Assembly: GCF_003413745.1 (NCBI RefSeq)
Contig: NZ_QVID01000001.1
Location: 682,001-746,000, forward strand
DNA from: Marixanthomonas ophiurae
GTDB taxonomy: Bacteria; Bacteroidota; Bacteroidia; Flavobacteriales; Flavobacteriaceae
Direction: 5' to 3'
Length of the DNA: 64,000 bases
In this document: one piece after another, positions 35,356 through 45,150 of the stretch
Position numbering within the stretch: the stretch's first letter is position 1
Layout of the letters: each line of letters opens with the position of its first letter
Translations under genes and position numbers: made by a program
The notes under the pieces: generated by a model
The model's input: only the letters and a program-made list of their open reading frames with translations
The model's database searches: none
Told to the model about the DNA's origin: nothing

Positions 35356-35543
35356 GCTTCAGGGCTTCGATAAAATCCCGATTCCATCGCGATCTCTCAG
35401 CCACCTCAAATTCGATTTATTAAAAAAATACTTTAAAAACGAAATAAGGCTCAAGTGCTGAGGTATTTGAGTGTTTTTTAAAAATTGCAAAGCAATGATT
35501 TAAAAAATGTATCGAAACCACCGACCGAAAAATTTTGAGCATA
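35356..35543. other. Intergenic stretch with a short repeat-like element
   Basis: After the ABC gene stop comes a segment (35360-35405) less AT-rich than its surroundings, with an imperfect hairpin (ATCCCGAT, then ATCGCGAT, about 35382-35400). It looks like a degenerate REP-type element. No gene was seen. Confidence 0.35.
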
Positions 35544-35549
35544 AAAAAA

Positions 35550-35575
35550 CCCGTTCTAACCTCACAAAGAACGGG
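35550..35575 (-). terminator. Strong hairpin terminator reading leftward, with no known gene before it
   Basis: CCCGTTCT (35550-35557) and AGAACGGG (35568-35575) form an 8-bp stem, followed on the minus strand by a run of seven T. It implies a minus-strand transcript between here and about 35760, where only a tiny ORF is found. Confidence 0.65.
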
Positions 35576-35644
35576 CTTATTATATGAATCATTGCAGATT
35601 CGGGGCATAATTAAGTAGCCCATAACTACCAACAAGTAGTAGTA

Positions 35645-35734
35645 TTACATGAGCAAGAAAACTTTCTTTGCTACATAGAGCACATTTTTAAGTAATGAAA
35701 ATGTATTCTTTAGGGAGTTAATTATGTTTTTCAT
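35645..35734 (-). CDS. Candidate 29-aa small ORF or small RNA
   Basis: ATG at 35734 and TAA at 35645 frame a short cationic, hydrophobic peptide (NIINSLKNTF, then LLKNVLYVAKKVFLLM). A good minus-strand terminator lies 70 bp after it. The product could be a small peptide or a small RNA. No consensus promoter was found upstream. Confidence 0.35.
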   Translation of the reverse strand: MKNIINSLKNTFSLLKNVLYVAKKVFLLM

Positions 35735-35886
35735 AAGTAAGCTTTTAGTTAGTTAAATTTGGGAATGCTAATATGAAAAATAAACTAGATTTAGTCGATT
35801 AAAAACATATTAATTCGATAAAGAGCTTAAAATTTTAACACTTACAGTTATAATGTAGGAAATATCTTATTTTTATACTAAAAAAA

Positions 35887-35908
35887 GACCGATGTGTAAA
35901 CATCGGTC
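35887..35908 (-). terminator. Hairpin terminator after the CoA-transferase pair
   Basis: GACCGATG (35887-35894), a six-base loop and CATCGGTC (35901-35908), followed on the minus strand by TTTTTTT; 23 bp past the stop. Confidence 0.85.
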
Positions 35909-35931
35909 AATTCTTTAAAGAAGTAAAAAAA

Positions 35932-36588
35932 TTAAAATTTCATCTCGGGAATTTCTCCGTTTACTACCAATTCACCCTCAGTAGCTTCTTTAATTTCATC
36001 AATACTCACACCAGGTGCACGTTCCAGTAAATGAAAAGCATTGTCTTTTATTTCAAGAACTGCAAGGTTGGTAACTATCTTGCGCACACATTCTACGCCA
36101 GTAAGCGGCAAAGTACATTCTTTTAATAATTTTGAGGCACCGGCTCTATTAGTATGCATCATCGCAACTATTATATTTTCGGCAGAAGCCACCAAATCCA
36201 TCGCGCCGCCCATTCCTTTTACCATTTTTCCCGGTATTTTCCAGTTGGCAATGTTTCCGTTTTGTGCCACCTCCATAGATCCTAAAATAGTCAGATCTAC
36301 GTGCTGACCACGAATCATGGAAAAGCTCATAGCCGAATCGAAAAATGAAGCGCCTGGCAACGCTGTAATAGTTTGTTTACCTGCATTAATTAAATCTGGA
36401 TCCTCTTCTCCTTCAAAAGGGAAAGGCCCCATTCCTAAAATTCCGTTTTCGCTTTGAAATTCTACTTGAATATCGTCCCGTACATAATTGGCAACCAAGG
36501 TTGGAATACCAATACCAAGATTTACGTAATAACCATCTTTTACTTCTTTCGCGATGCGTTGTGCTATTTGTTCTTTAGATAATGACAT
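35932..36588 (-). CDS. scoB: 3-oxoacid CoA-transferase subunit B
   Basis: 218 aa. It carries the catalytic Glu in the conserved QSENGILGMGP segment and the GMGGAMDLV region of family I CoA-transferases. It forms the beta half of succinyl-CoA:3-ketoacid (or acetoacetate) CoA-transferase, used in ketone-body and branched-chain acid breakdown. It overlaps subunit A by one base and ends at a strong terminator. Confidence 0.95.
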   Translation of the reverse strand: MSLSKEQIAQRIAKEVKDGYYVNLGIGIPTLVANYVRDDIQVEFQSENGILGMGPFPFEGEEDPDLINAGKQTITALPGASFFDSAMSFSMIRGQHVDLTILGSMEVAQNGNIANWKIPGKMVKGMGGAMDLVASAENIIVAMMHTNRAGASKLLKECTLPLTGVECVRKIVTNLAVLEIKDNAFHLLERAPGVSIDEIKEATEGELVVNGEIPEMKF

Positions 36589-37289
36589 TATTTCTTAGGT
36601 CTTACGGTTCGTTGTTCAATTCTCTTTTCATAATCTTTTCCTTGGAAAATTCGTTGTACAAATATTCCTGGAATGTGTATTTGATTAGGATCTAATTCTC
36701 CGGCTGGCACTAATTCTTCAACCTCAGCTACCGTTATTTTGGCAGCACCACTCATATTCGCATTGAAGTTTCGAGCAGTTCCTTTAAAAATTAGGTTACC
36801 TGCTTCATCACCTTTCCAAGCTTTTATAAAAGCAAAATCGGCTTTAAAGGCCTTTTCCATTACATGCATTTTACCATCAAACTCTCGAGTTTCTTTTCCT
36901 TCGGCAACTTCAGTTCCATAACCTGCAGGTGTAAAAAATGCTGGAATACCGCTTTGGGCAGCTTGACACCGCTGCGCCAAAGTTCCTTGAGGGATTAACT
37001 CAACCTCCATCTCGCCACTTAACATCTGGCGTTCAAATTCTTTGTTCTCACCTACATACGATGAAATCATTTTTTTTATTTGGTGTTTTCTAAGCAGTAA
37101 TCCCAATCCAAAATCATCTACACCTGCATTATTAGAAATACACGTTACATCTTGAATATTTAACCGAACTAATTCTTTGATAGCATTTTCAGGAATTCCG
37201 CTTAATCCAAAGCCGCCTAGCATTAAAGTCATACTGTCTTTTATGCCTTTACAAGCTTCTTCAACATTTGAAACCGTTTTATTAATCAT
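36588..37289 (-). CDS. scoA: 3-oxoacid CoA-transferase subunit A
   Basis: 233 aa alpha half of the CoA-transferase, with the GGFGLSGIPE CoA-binding motif near residue 25 and SNNAGVDDFGLGLLL. The stop of this gene overlaps the start of subunit B by one base, so the two are made in equal amounts. Whether the natural donor is succinyl-CoA or acetyl-CoA cannot be read from the sequence. Confidence 0.95.
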   Translation of the reverse strand: MINKTVSNVEEACKGIKDSMTLMLGGFGLSGIPENAIKELVRLNIQDVTCISNNAGVDDFGLGLLLRKHQIKKMISSYVGENKEFERQMLSGEMEVELIPQGTLAQRCQAAQSGIPAFFTPAGYGTEVAEGKETREFDGKMHVMEKAFKADFAFIKAWKGDEAGNLIFKGTARNFNANMSGAAKITVAEVEELVPAGELDPNQIHIPGIFVQRIFQGKDYEKRIEQRTVRPKK

Positions 37290-37372
37290 TATTTTTTATT
37301 TTTCAGAAAATTACAAAATTTGCTTCAAAAATACTTCGTAAGGGAGTGGCATTTTCAGAAATACAATAAAAA

Positions 37373-37397
37373 AACCGCTTCAGAATCTGAAACGGTT
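37373..37397 (-). terminator. Hairpin terminator after the PBP1A gene
   Basis: AACCGCTTCAG (37373-37383) pairs with CTGAAACGGTT (37387-37397) with one G-U wobble in RNA and a three-base loop; on the minus strand it ends in a run of seven T. It lies 21 bp past the stop. Confidence 0.85.
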
Positions 37398-37418
37398 TCA
37401 ATTATTTTTTAGATTTAG

Positions 37419-39755
37419 CTAGAAGTCAAACTCGTCTGGCACATCATCTACGTCTTGATTGTCTTCTCTCCATTTAGCACAATCTGTTTCAATCGTGACA
37501 CCCGAAGGACGTTTAAAGTTTTCATCGGAAACATTAAGCTCTTCATCGGCGAGGCATTTTTTCATATAAATAGCCCAAATAGGTAATGCCATAGTTGCTC
37601 CTTGACCGTAAGCGGTGCTTCTAAAATGCGTAGCACGGTCTTCACCGCCAACCCAAACACCGGTTACTAGATTAGGAACAATCCCCATAAACCAACCATC
37701 ACTATTATTTTGTGTAGTTCCAGTTTTTCCAGCGATTGGATTTTTAAAATCGTATGGATAGCCTGTAATGACATTTTTATACATGTGACCTCCACGCCAC
37801 GTTCCTCGCAGTCTACTACCCGACCCAGACTGCACCACTCCTTGCATAAGGCTTACCGTTACATAGGCGGTTTCGTCACTGATTACATCTTTGGTTTCAG
37901 GAACGTTTTGATATAAAACAGTTCCATTTTTATCTTCTATGCGTTGTATAAGTGTTGGTTTTACATATACACCTTCATTGGCAAAAACACTATAAGCGCC
38001 TACCATTTCATATAAAGAAACATCTGGTGTACCCAATGCAATCGATGGTGCTGCAGGCATATTTTTAGTATCTACTCCCATTTTTGAAATCAACTCAATT
38101 ACTGGTTTTGGCCCAACACGATCTATTAATCTAGCTGTTACGGTGTTAATTGAGCGCGCCAAAGCTTCTTTTAAGGTTACCATACCTCCATAGTCACCTC
38201 CAGCATTTCTTGGAGTCCAAGGTTTTAATAAACCATATTTTCCTTCTTCAATAGTATATTGTGTATTTGGAAGCGTATCACAGGGCGACATATGCATTTG
38301 GTCTATCGCCGTAGCATAGACAAAAGGTTTAAATGTAGAGCCAATTTGACGGTGTCCTGTCTTTACCATATCGTACTTAAAATGCTTGTAATTAACACCT
38401 CCTACCCAAGCTTTTACTTCTCCTGTTTGTGGCGTCATCGACATTAAAGAGGCTCGTAAAAAACGTTTATAATACCGAATGGAGTCCATTGGGGTCATAA
38501 TGGTATCGATGGCATTATTCTCGGCAGTCCAAGAAAAGATGCGCATTTGTGCTTTCTTTTTAAAACTGGCTATAATTTCTTCCTTATCCTTTCCTTGTTT
38601 TTCCATTTCGCGCCAACGATCGCTTCGTCGCATGGCCGATTTAAAAATTTGCTCGGTCTCTTCTTCGGTAATATCACGAAAAGGTGCTGTTTTGTTTTTT
38701 TCGTTTTGGCTGTCAAATTCTTTTTGAAGATTTCTCATATGCATATCGACAGCTTCTTCAGCGTATTCCTGCATTTTAGAATCTATAGTCGTATATACTT
38801 TTAAGCCATCACTATAAATATTGTATTGAGAACCGTCTGTTTTTGGGTTTTCCTTGATCCAATCTGACATAAAAGCACGAGCATACTCCCTAAAATACGT
38901 TGCAATCCCTTCATCGTGACCCTGTGGGGTGTATTTTATTTCAAGCGGTAATGCTTGTAGTGAATCTTTTACACTTTCAGTTATAAAATCGTACTTCTCC
39001 ATTTGAGATAACACCACATTTCTACGATTTTTAACTCCAACTGGATTTCTTAATGGATTATATAAAGAAGAGTTTTTAAACATCCCAACTAACATAGCAG
39101 ATTCTGCTGTAGTGAGTTCGGTAGGGCTTTTATCGAAATAAATGCTGGCTGCAGATTCAATACCAACCGCTTGATTAAGAAAATCGTACTCGTTAAAGTA
39201 CATAGTCAATATTTCTTCCTTTGTATAGCGACGTTCTAAACGAGTAGAAATAACCCACTCTTTTATTTTCTGAAGCCCTCTTTCTAATTTATTATCTGAA
39301 ACTTGTTCAGTAAAAAACAATTTGGCTAATTGTTGTGAAATAGTACTAGCACCACCTCTAGATCCTAAAAAAACTGCTGCTCTCAACGTTCCTTTAGCAT
39401 CAATACCTGAGTGATCGTAATAGCGAGCATCTTCAGTTGCAATTAATGCGTTTATTAAATGATCGGGTAGTTCTTCATATTTAACTGGAGTTCGATTTTC
39501 TTTATAAAACTTTCCTAATGTTTTACCATCTGCAGAGATAATCTCGGTGGCGAGATTTTTTTCAGGGTTTTCAAGACTGGTTTCATCAGGCAAACTTCCG
39601 AAGAAGCCCCACGAAGCGAAAAGGAAGACAAGAATTATCAATCCTATTCCAATACCAAATATTTTCCAAAAGGTTCTAATGTGTCTTCCGGTATCGTCTT
39701 TTTGTTTCTTCGGCTTTTTTTTCGAGGCCGATTTTTTAGCTTGTTCTTTTGCCAT
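37419..39755 (-). CDS. mrcA: Penicillin-binding protein 1A (bifunctional class A)
   Basis: 778 aa murein synthase. A Lys-rich cytoplasmic start (about 1-25) and membrane helix (about 34-58) precede the GT51 transglycosylase domain (EDARYYDHSGIDAKG with the catalytic Glu, SQQLAKLFF) and the transpeptidase domain with STFKP (about 480), SINT and KTGTTQN. All key residues are present. I chose ATG 39755: it lies directly after the gldH stop codon, whereas the longer frame overlaps gldH. It is the last gene of the ricT-gldH-pbp1A run. Confidence 0.95.
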   Translation of the reverse strand: MAKEQAKKSASKKKPKKQKDDTGRHIRTFWKIFGIGIGLIILVFLFASWGFFGSLPDETSLENPEKNLATEIISADGKTLGKFYKENRTPVKYEELPDHLINALIATEDARYYDHSGIDAKGTLRAAVFLGSRGGASTISQQLAKLFFTEQVSDNKLERGLQKIKEWVISTRLERRYTKEEILTMYFNEYDFLNQAVGIESAASIYFDKSPTELTTAESAMLVGMFKNSSLYNPLRNPVGVKNRRNVVLSQMEKYDFITESVKDSLQALPLEIKYTPQGHDEGIATYFREYARAFMSDWIKENPKTDGSQYNIYSDGLKVYTTIDSKMQEYAEEAVDMHMRNLQKEFDSQNEKNKTAPFRDITEEETEQIFKSAMRRSDRWREMEKQGKDKEEIIASFKKKAQMRIFSWTAENNAIDTIMTPMDSIRYYKRFLRASLMSMTPQTGEVKAWVGGVNYKHFKYDMVKTGHRQIGSTFKPFVYATAIDQMHMSPCDTLPNTQYTIEEGKYGLLKPWTPRNAGGDYGGMVTLKEALARSINTVTARLIDRVGPKPVIELISKMGVDTKNMPAAPSIALGTPDVSLYEMVGAYSVFANEGVYVKPTLIQRIEDKNGTVLYQNVPETKDVISDETAYVTVSLMQGVVQSGSGSRLRGTWRGGHMYKNVITGYPYDFKNPIAGKTGTTQNNSDGWFMGIVPNLVTGVWVGGEDRATHFRSTAYGQGATMALPIWAIYMKKCLADEELNVSDENFKRPSGVTIETDCAKWREDNQDVDDVPDEFDF

Positions 39756-39756
39756 G

Positions 39757-40242
39757 TTATTGTTGTTGCGATGCTTCTTCAATGCTGAAACCAACATCTG
39801 TAATGCCTTCTAGTTTGGTAACGCCCTCAACATCGCCGTTATTGCGTACGGCTTGCATGATGCGAAGTTGATATGTGCCTTCTTCTGGAAACGTAACATC
39901 TTCTTTAAACCAAAGTTTGCTGTCTTTTAAACTTCCAATTCCTTCACCTAGCCATGCGCCATCAGGTTCGGCCATTCTGTACTCTAACGTATCTTGAATG
40001 GTTTTACCGTGCGGGAATTCCATCGAAACAATTAAAAAAAGGTTGTTAAAACGATAGTCATTTGTATTCCGAAGATGTAAAAAGACATTATACTGTTTTA
40101 ACGTGTCTAACTGCGGAATTGAAAACGCAATGGTGTCGTTTTTATCCCAGTAATTAGGCAACGAATGGGTGTCGCTCATAACAGCATCGGTATTGCAAGA
40201 GGCTAATAAACCTGCTATTGCAACTAAAAAAAGATTACGCAT
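39757..40242 (-). CDS. gldH: Gliding motility lipoprotein GldH
   Basis: 161 aa lipoprotein required for flavobacterial gliding. ATG 40242 starts a lipoprotein signal peptide with lipobox LLASC (Cys at about residue 16). The domain has a DTLKQYNVFLHLRNTNDYRFNNLFL core typical of GldH. The longer frame adds 30 non-signal residues that overlap ricT, so it was not used. The start overlaps the end of ricT by 8 bp, so they are coupled. Its presence with T9SS substrates supports a gliding, T9SS-equipped host. Confidence 0.92.
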   Translation of the reverse strand: MRNLFLVAIAGLLASCNTDAVMSDTHSLPNYWDKNDTIAFSIPQLDTLKQYNVFLHLRNTNDYRFNNLFLIVSMEFPHGKTIQDTLEYRMAEPDGAWLGEGIGSLKDSKLWFKEDVTFPEEGTYQLRIMQAVRNNGDVEGVTKLEGITDVGFSIEEASQQQ

Positions 40243-41413
40243 TCTTTTTTGAATTTCTATTTTTACTTCGCTTTCTGTTTTTGTTACGGCTTTTACGACG
40301 TTTGTTCCGCTTTTTACCTTTTGGTTGGTCAAAACGCGTTAAACTATCTTGCCCAACTACATTGCTAAACAGTTCTTCTTTCGATTTTTGAACCTCAACA
40401 ACGTATTCTTCAAGGCTTGCAACTTTAGTGCCTTTTTTATTGAGTGCAATAATTTTATTTACATTTTCTACAGAAAGTTCCAGCCAATTCATTCCTTCTT
40501 TTACATACGAAAACCACATTAGCCCTTTAAAAATATCGGTTTTCTGGCATATGGCAGGTCCTTTTTCAGTCTGCAGCTTTACATCACTTTTCGGAAACTC
40601 TTTTAAAGCTTCTAAATAAGTGTCTAATTCGTAATTAAGACAACATTTCAGTTTGCCACATTGTCCGGCCAGTTTTAATGGGTTTAATGACAATTGTTGG
40701 TATCGAGCCGCTGAAGTGGTTACAGATCTAAAATCGGTTAACCAAGTAGAACAACACAATTCACGACCACACGAGCCAATACCGCCTAAACGTGCTGCTT
40801 CCTGACGGAAACCAACTTGTTTCATTTCGATACGGGTATTGAATGTACGGGCAAATTCTTTAATTAATTGTCTAAAATCTACACGCTCTTCAGCAGTATA
40901 ATAGAAAATAGCTTTTGAACCGTCACCTTGGTATTCAATATCGCTAATTTTCATTTTTAAGCCTAAGCGAATAGCAATCTCACGGGATTGCTTTTGAATA
41001 CTAGGTTCTTTATCACGGCAGCTCTGCCATTTATCAATATCTTTTTGAGAGGCTTTTCGGTATATTTTTGGAAGCGCATTCATATCTACGCGTTCATTTT
41101 TCTTTTTCATTTGTACACGAACCAATTCGCCGGTAAGTGTTACTATACCAATATCATGACCAGGGGAAGCTTCAGTAGCAACCACGTCGCCCATGCTTAG
41201 CGTAAGGTTTTCGTTATTATGGTAAAAGTGTTTCCGTCCGTTTTTAAAACGCACTTCCACGCCTTTAAAAGGTTCCATATCGGCAGGAAGTGACATATTG
41301 GAAAGCCAATCGAACACCGTTAATTTATTACAGCCATCGGTACCGCAAGTTCCATTGTTTTTGCATCCCTTTGGCTGTCCATTGGCGCCTGTGGCACAGC
41401 TTGTACAGCCCAT
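40235..41413 (-). CDS. ricT: RicT (PSP1/YaaT domain) protein
   Basis: 392 aa cytosolic protein. The N-terminus is Cys-rich (MGCTSCATGANGQPKGCKN...CGTDGC), and the PSP1 domain (about 100-280) includes CGRELCCSTWLTDF and CGKLKCCLNYELDTY cysteine pairs. In Bacillus the RicT homologue is part of an Fe-S complex that acts with RNase Y. The C-terminal 25 residues are almost all Lys, Arg and Asn (a basic tail), perhaps for RNA contact. In Bacteroidota it is usually next to gldH, as here. Confidence 0.92.
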   Translation of the reverse strand: MGCTSCATGANGQPKGCKNNGTCGTDGCNKLTVFDWLSNMSLPADMEPFKGVEVRFKNGRKHFYHNNENLTLSMGDVVATEASPGHDIGIVTLTGELVRVQMKKKNERVDMNALPKIYRKASQKDIDKWQSCRDKEPSIQKQSREIAIRLGLKMKISDIEYQGDGSKAIFYYTAEERVDFRQLIKEFARTFNTRIEMKQVGFRQEAARLGGIGSCGRELCCSTWLTDFRSVTTSAARYQQLSLNPLKLAGQCGKLKCCLNYELDTYLEALKEFPKSDVKLQTEKGPAICQKTDIFKGLMWFSYVKEGMNWLELSVENVNKIIALNKKGTKVASLEEYVVEVQKSKEELFSNVVGQDSLTRFDQPKGKKRNKRRKSRNKNRKRSKNRNSKKNA

Positions 41414-41501
41414 ATTGTATATATATAGCTCATTTTCAAAAGAAAACGAGACGAAGATTAAACATTCTCTTGAAAAGTAAAGATACCAATAATTGAAGAA
41501 C

Positions 41502-42533
41502 CTACTTCTTAAACTTTAGTTTTTCTGAACGCCCCTTTTTAAAGATTTTATTACTATTCGGAATGCCTTTCCGAAGCTTTTTTTGTTCCTCATACGGAAG
41601 TTGAATAATCTCTTTACACTCAGTACTACAACAGGTTTCCATAGCAGACGAACAGTCTTCACACTGGATGAAAAGCAAGTGACACGCTTCGTTAGCACAG
41701 TTTACATGCGTGTCGCAAGGTTTTCCACATTGATGGCAACTAGCGATAATATCTTCGGTAATTCGTTCCCCGCGACGATGATCAAACACAAAGTTTTTAC
41801 CAATAAATTTATTATCTAATCCTTTATTTTTCACTTGACGGGCGTATTCAATGATGCCGCCTTCTAGTTGAAATACATTTTTAAACCCCTTGTGTTTATA
41901 GTACGCACTGGCTTTTTCGCATCGAATCCCGCCAGTGCAATACATTACTAGGTTTTTATTTTCCTTGTGGTCTTTTAAATCGGCTTCAATAATATCCAGC
42001 GAATCACGAAATGTATCCACATCGGGCGTTACGGCTCCTTGAAAATGACCAATTTCACTTTCGTAATGGTTTCGCATATCGACCAACACCGTGTTGGGGT
42101 CATCGATAAGTTTGTTGAAATTTTCAGCATCTACGTGAACGCCTTTGTTGGTAACATCAAACGTTTCGTCGTTTAATCCGTCTGCCACGATTTTTGGGCG
42201 CACTTTTACTTTTAGTTTTAAGAACGATTTCAAATCGTGTTCAATGGCGATATTCAATCGAACGCCATTTAAAAAATAGATATTGTCGATAAATTCTTTA
42301 AAATTTCCGAAGTTCTTGGCAGGTACTGAAAGTTGGGCATTAATCCCTTCGTGTGCTACATAAATACGGCCTAGAACGTTAAGTTCGTCCCAAGCGATAA
42401 ACAAATGATTTCTGAAAATTTCTGGATTGCCAATCTTGGCATATTGATAAAAAGAGAGGGTCAAGCGGTCTTCTCCTGCTTGTTCCAATAAATCGGCCCG
42501 CTCTTTTGCACTTAAGGTGTTGTACAGTTGCAT
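41502..42533 (-). CDS. trhO: tRNA uridine(34) hydroxylase TrhO (rhodanese family)
   Basis: 343 aa enzyme that makes 5-hydroxyuridine at tRNA position 34. An N-terminal ferredoxin-like acylphosphatase-type domain (about 20-115) is followed by a rhodanese domain with the active-site loop YCTGGIRCEKA (about residue 200). The C-terminal part (about 265-320) has eight or more cysteines arranged as CxxC pairs (CHQCGKPC, CEDC, CCSTEC), likely binding zinc. This extension is usual in bacterial TrhO. It is divergent from a T9SS-sorted protein gene. Confidence 0.93.
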   Translation of the reverse strand: MQLYNTLSAKERADLLEQAGEDRLTLSFYQYAKIGNPEIFRNHLFIAWDELNVLGRIYVAHEGINAQLSVPAKNFGNFKEFIDNIYFLNGVRLNIAIEHDLKSFLKLKVKVRPKIVADGLNDETFDVTNKGVHVDAENFNKLIDDPNTVLVDMRNHYESEIGHFQGAVTPDVDTFRDSLDIIEADLKDHKENKNLVMYCTGGIRCEKASAYYKHKGFKNVFQLEGGIIEYARQVKNKGLDNKFIGKNFVFDHRRGERITEDIIASCHQCGKPCDTHVNCANEACHLLFIQCEDCSSAMETCCSTECKEIIQLPYEEQKKLRKGIPNSNKIFKKGRSEKLKFKK

Positions 42534-42685
42534 GCTATACTTTGTTTAGTGAAAAGAAATATTTTTTAAATAATACGGCAAAAATAAGCAAACCCTTCGT
42601 TTTTGGCAATAAAAGAATGATGTTCATGATTTTTTTGTATTTTAGTAGAGACTTCCCTTATTTCCTAATTAAAATTAATTTTAAT

Positions 42686-43852
42686 ATGATGAAAAAATTA
42701 CTTTTTTTTCTTTGCTTATTGACTGCTACGTCTGCTTTTTGCCAAAATTCTGAGCTTTTTGGGCATACTTGGCATGCAAAAAGCATTACAATAAATAATA
42801 TCACCACCGAAGCACCAAAAAACCCCAATATGGAAATACAGGCTACGTTTGACGAAACTTCTTCGTTTACCGATATGTGCTGCGCGGGAACCTTGAATTT
42901 TAGTATTGATTATCAAAGCCAAACCACCTTTGGAATTACTGACTTTTCTCCATTTTTAGAAACTTGTAATGAAAATGACAATAATGAATTTAGGGGTTTA
43001 TATATCAGCTTTTTTCAAGAAGGACTTGCTGATAATTTTGAATATGAAATTATTGAAGATTATAACAATTGGTACTATAAAATTTTGACATTAACCAATA
43101 TAGATGGGGATACACTTCAATTATATAATTCACCACACAATACAGATGCGGATGGATATATTTTTGAAGATGGCCTTGGATATTGGTATTTACAGGATTT
43201 AACAAATGAAGGTACTTTTTATACACTACCTTATAATATCGCAAAGGAAACTGAAATTAGCTTTAATACCGATGGGAGTTTTAAAAGTATTATTTGTGGG
43301 GAAATAAATTCAAAAGTAGTTTTTAATGGAGATTACAACGAGGGAGATTTTTACATTTCTTGCGAGAGCTTAACCCTTACTTCAGGTAATTGCGGTAATC
43401 AGGATTCTATGGACGTAGAACAAGATTTTTATGCCATTCTTGAAGATCTTGCAACGAGTGACGATTTCACCTTTCAAAGATGGTTCTCAGAATTTGGTGA
43501 TGATCCTTGCGATTATGCCAATGTTCTTGAAATTTATAATCCATCGAGGGATATTGGTTTTACTTTAATCGACTGTGTAGAGCATTTATCTCTAGAAAAT
43601 TATTCTAAAAAAATGTTCTCCATTTACCCAAACCCAGTAAAAAACAAATTGATTATAGAAAATTCAAGTTTAAAGTCTTCACAATTAAACCTAAGTATTT
43701 ATACAATTCAAGGAAAAGAGGTAGTTTCAAAAAATATCCAATTTGAAAATGAAACTTCCATAGATGTTTCCAATTTATCTTCTGGTATGTATTTTATCAA
43801 TATAGAAGATGAAAGAGGGATCAAAACCACTCAAAAAATTGTGAAGTTTTGA
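42686..43852 (+). CDS. Secreted protein of unknown function with T9SS sorting tail
   Basis: 388 aa. The frame is longer but the signal peptide (MMKKLLFFLCLLTATSAFCQ) begins at ATG 42686, so I use that start (42689 is equally possible). The body (about 20-300) has no known family, but it begins with ELFGHTWHAKSIT, reminiscent of lipocalin or META-type heat-stress proteins. It ends with a T9SS type A tail (FSIYPNPVKNKLIIENS... QKIVKF). It should be secreted or cell-surface bound. Confidence 0.8.
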   Translation: MMKKLLFFLCLLTATSAFCQNSELFGHTWHAKSITINNITTEAPKNPNMEIQATFDETSSFTDMCCAGTLNFSIDYQSQTTFGITDFSPFLETCNENDNNEFRGLYISFFQEGLADNFEYEIIEDYNNWYYKILTLTNIDGDTLQLYNSPHNTDADGYIFEDGLGYWYLQDLTNEGTFYTLPYNIAKETEISFNTDGSFKSIICGEINSKVVFNGDYNEGDFYISCESLTLTSGNCGNQDSMDVEQDFYAILEDLATSDDFTFQRWFSEFGDDPCDYANVLEIYNPSRDIGFTLIDCVEHLSLENYSKKMFSIYPNPVKNKLIIENSSLKSSQLNLSIYTIQGKEVVSKNIQFENETSIDVSNLSSGMYFINIEDERGIKTTQKIVKF

Positions 43853-44020
43853 TGCTTTCTTCAGAATACAATTACTTTAAAAATAGCCCTATAGAATTCA
43901 CTTCAATTTTTATTTCAATTCTGTTAACAAAAAAACTAGTTTCAGGGTTTTTCCTTTTGTAGTAAAAGCAAAGAAATAGTACCTTAGCCTACTGACTTAT
44001 TTACAGCTAAAACACACACT

Positions 44021-45028
44021 ATGAGCAAAGAAAAAGAAGCAAAATTAAAAGCGCTAAAGCTTACACTAGATAAAATGGATAAAACGTACGGAAAAGGCAC
44101 CGTCATGAAAATGGGAGATGCCGCTGTACAGGAAGTAGATGTAATCCCAACCGGATCGTTAGGGCTTGATGTAGCACTAGGTGTAGGCGGATATCCACGC
44201 GGACGAGTAGTTGAAATATACGGTCCAGAATCTTCTGGTAAAACCACTTTGACCTTACATGCCATTGCCGAAGCACAGCGAAAAGGTGGAATCGCAGCTT
44301 TTATTGATGCGGAACACGCTTTTGACCGTTATTATGCCGAAAATTTAGGGGTTGACATTGAAAACTTGATTATTTCACAACCAGATAATGGAGAACAGGC
44401 TTTAGAAGTTACCGACAACTTAATACGAAGTGGTGCTATCGATCTTATTGTTATTGATTCCGTAGCAGCGTTGACACCAAAAAGTGAAATTGAAGGCGAA
44501 ATGGGAGACAGTAAAATGGGGCTTCACGCTCGATTAATGTCACAAGCACTTCGTAAACTTACCGGATCAATTAGTAAAACTCAATGTACGGTAATCTTTA
44601 TTAATCAACTGCGTGAAAAAATTGGAGTGATGTTCGGTAATCCGGAAACCACAACCGGTGGTAATGCCCTTAAATTCTATTGCTCTGTAAGACTTGATAT
44701 TCGCCGTTCTACACAAATTAAAGACTCAAACAGTGATGTACAGGGGAACAAAACCCGTGTAAAAGTGGTGAAAAATAAAGTGGCACCACCGTTTAAAACG
44801 GCTGAGTTTGACATTATGTACGGCAAAGGAATTTCAAAAGTAGGTGAGGTTGTCGATTTGGGTGTTGATTTTGAAATCATTAAAAAAAGTGGTTCTTGGT
44901 ATAGCTACGACGAAACTAAATTAGGACAAGGTCGTGACGCAGTTAAAACATTACTTTTAGACAACCCAGAGCTTATGGAAGAATTAGAAACCAAAATAAA
45001 AGACGCTATAAAAGCCCTTAAGGAATAA
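44021..45028 (+). CDS. recA: RecA recombinase
   Basis: 335 aa DNA recombinase. The Walker A motif GPESSGKTT is at about residues 68-76, Walker [11 protein letters not shown] near 148, and [11 protein letters not shown] with the NTTGGxALKFY-type L2 loop is present. All core residues are intact; the short C-terminal tail is normal. A TTTTG and TACCTTAG pair (43955-43987, 20-bp spacing) may be its promoter. No LexA-like box was seen upstream. Confidence 0.98.
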   Translation: MSKEKEAKLKALKLTLDKMDKTYGKGTVMKMGDAAVQEVDVIPTGSLGLDVALGVGGYPRGRVVEIYGPESSGKTTLTLHAIAEAQRKGGIAAFIDAEHAFDRYYAENLGVDIENLIISQPDNGEQALEVTDNLIRSGAIDLIVIDSVAALTPKSEIEGEMGDSKMGLHARLMSQALRKLTGSISKTQCTVIFINQLREKIGVMFGNPETTTGGNALKFYCSVRLDIRRSTQIKDSNSDVQGNKTRVKVVKNKVAPPFKTAEFDIMYGKGISKVGEVVDLGVDFEIIKKSGSWYSYDETKLGQGRDAVKTLLLDNPELMEELETKIKDAIKALKE

Positions 45029-45150
45029 AAAGGTACATTCTGCACGCAACCTTTTGGAAATTAGGGTATCTACAGTATGTAGGGCCTTGATTATTAGTAT
45101 CGTTTGCACTGTAATTAAGTAATAACCATCAATAACCACGGTACCGCAAT

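Noticed and set aside
35420-35635. 71-codon minus-strand ORF in the intergenic region
   Set aside because: It runs across the terminator at 35550-35575 and has irregular composition without recognisable features; the tiny ORF upstream is the better candidate.
42506-42685. 60 extra N-terminal codons before the T9SS-sorted protein
   Set aside because: The signal peptide begins at 42686; the upstream frame overlaps trhO and its promoter region and looks non-coding.
45069-45083. Short CTACA-GTA-TGTAG inverted repeat after recA
   Set aside because: Only 5-bp arms, no T-run and no match to a known operator; could be chance.
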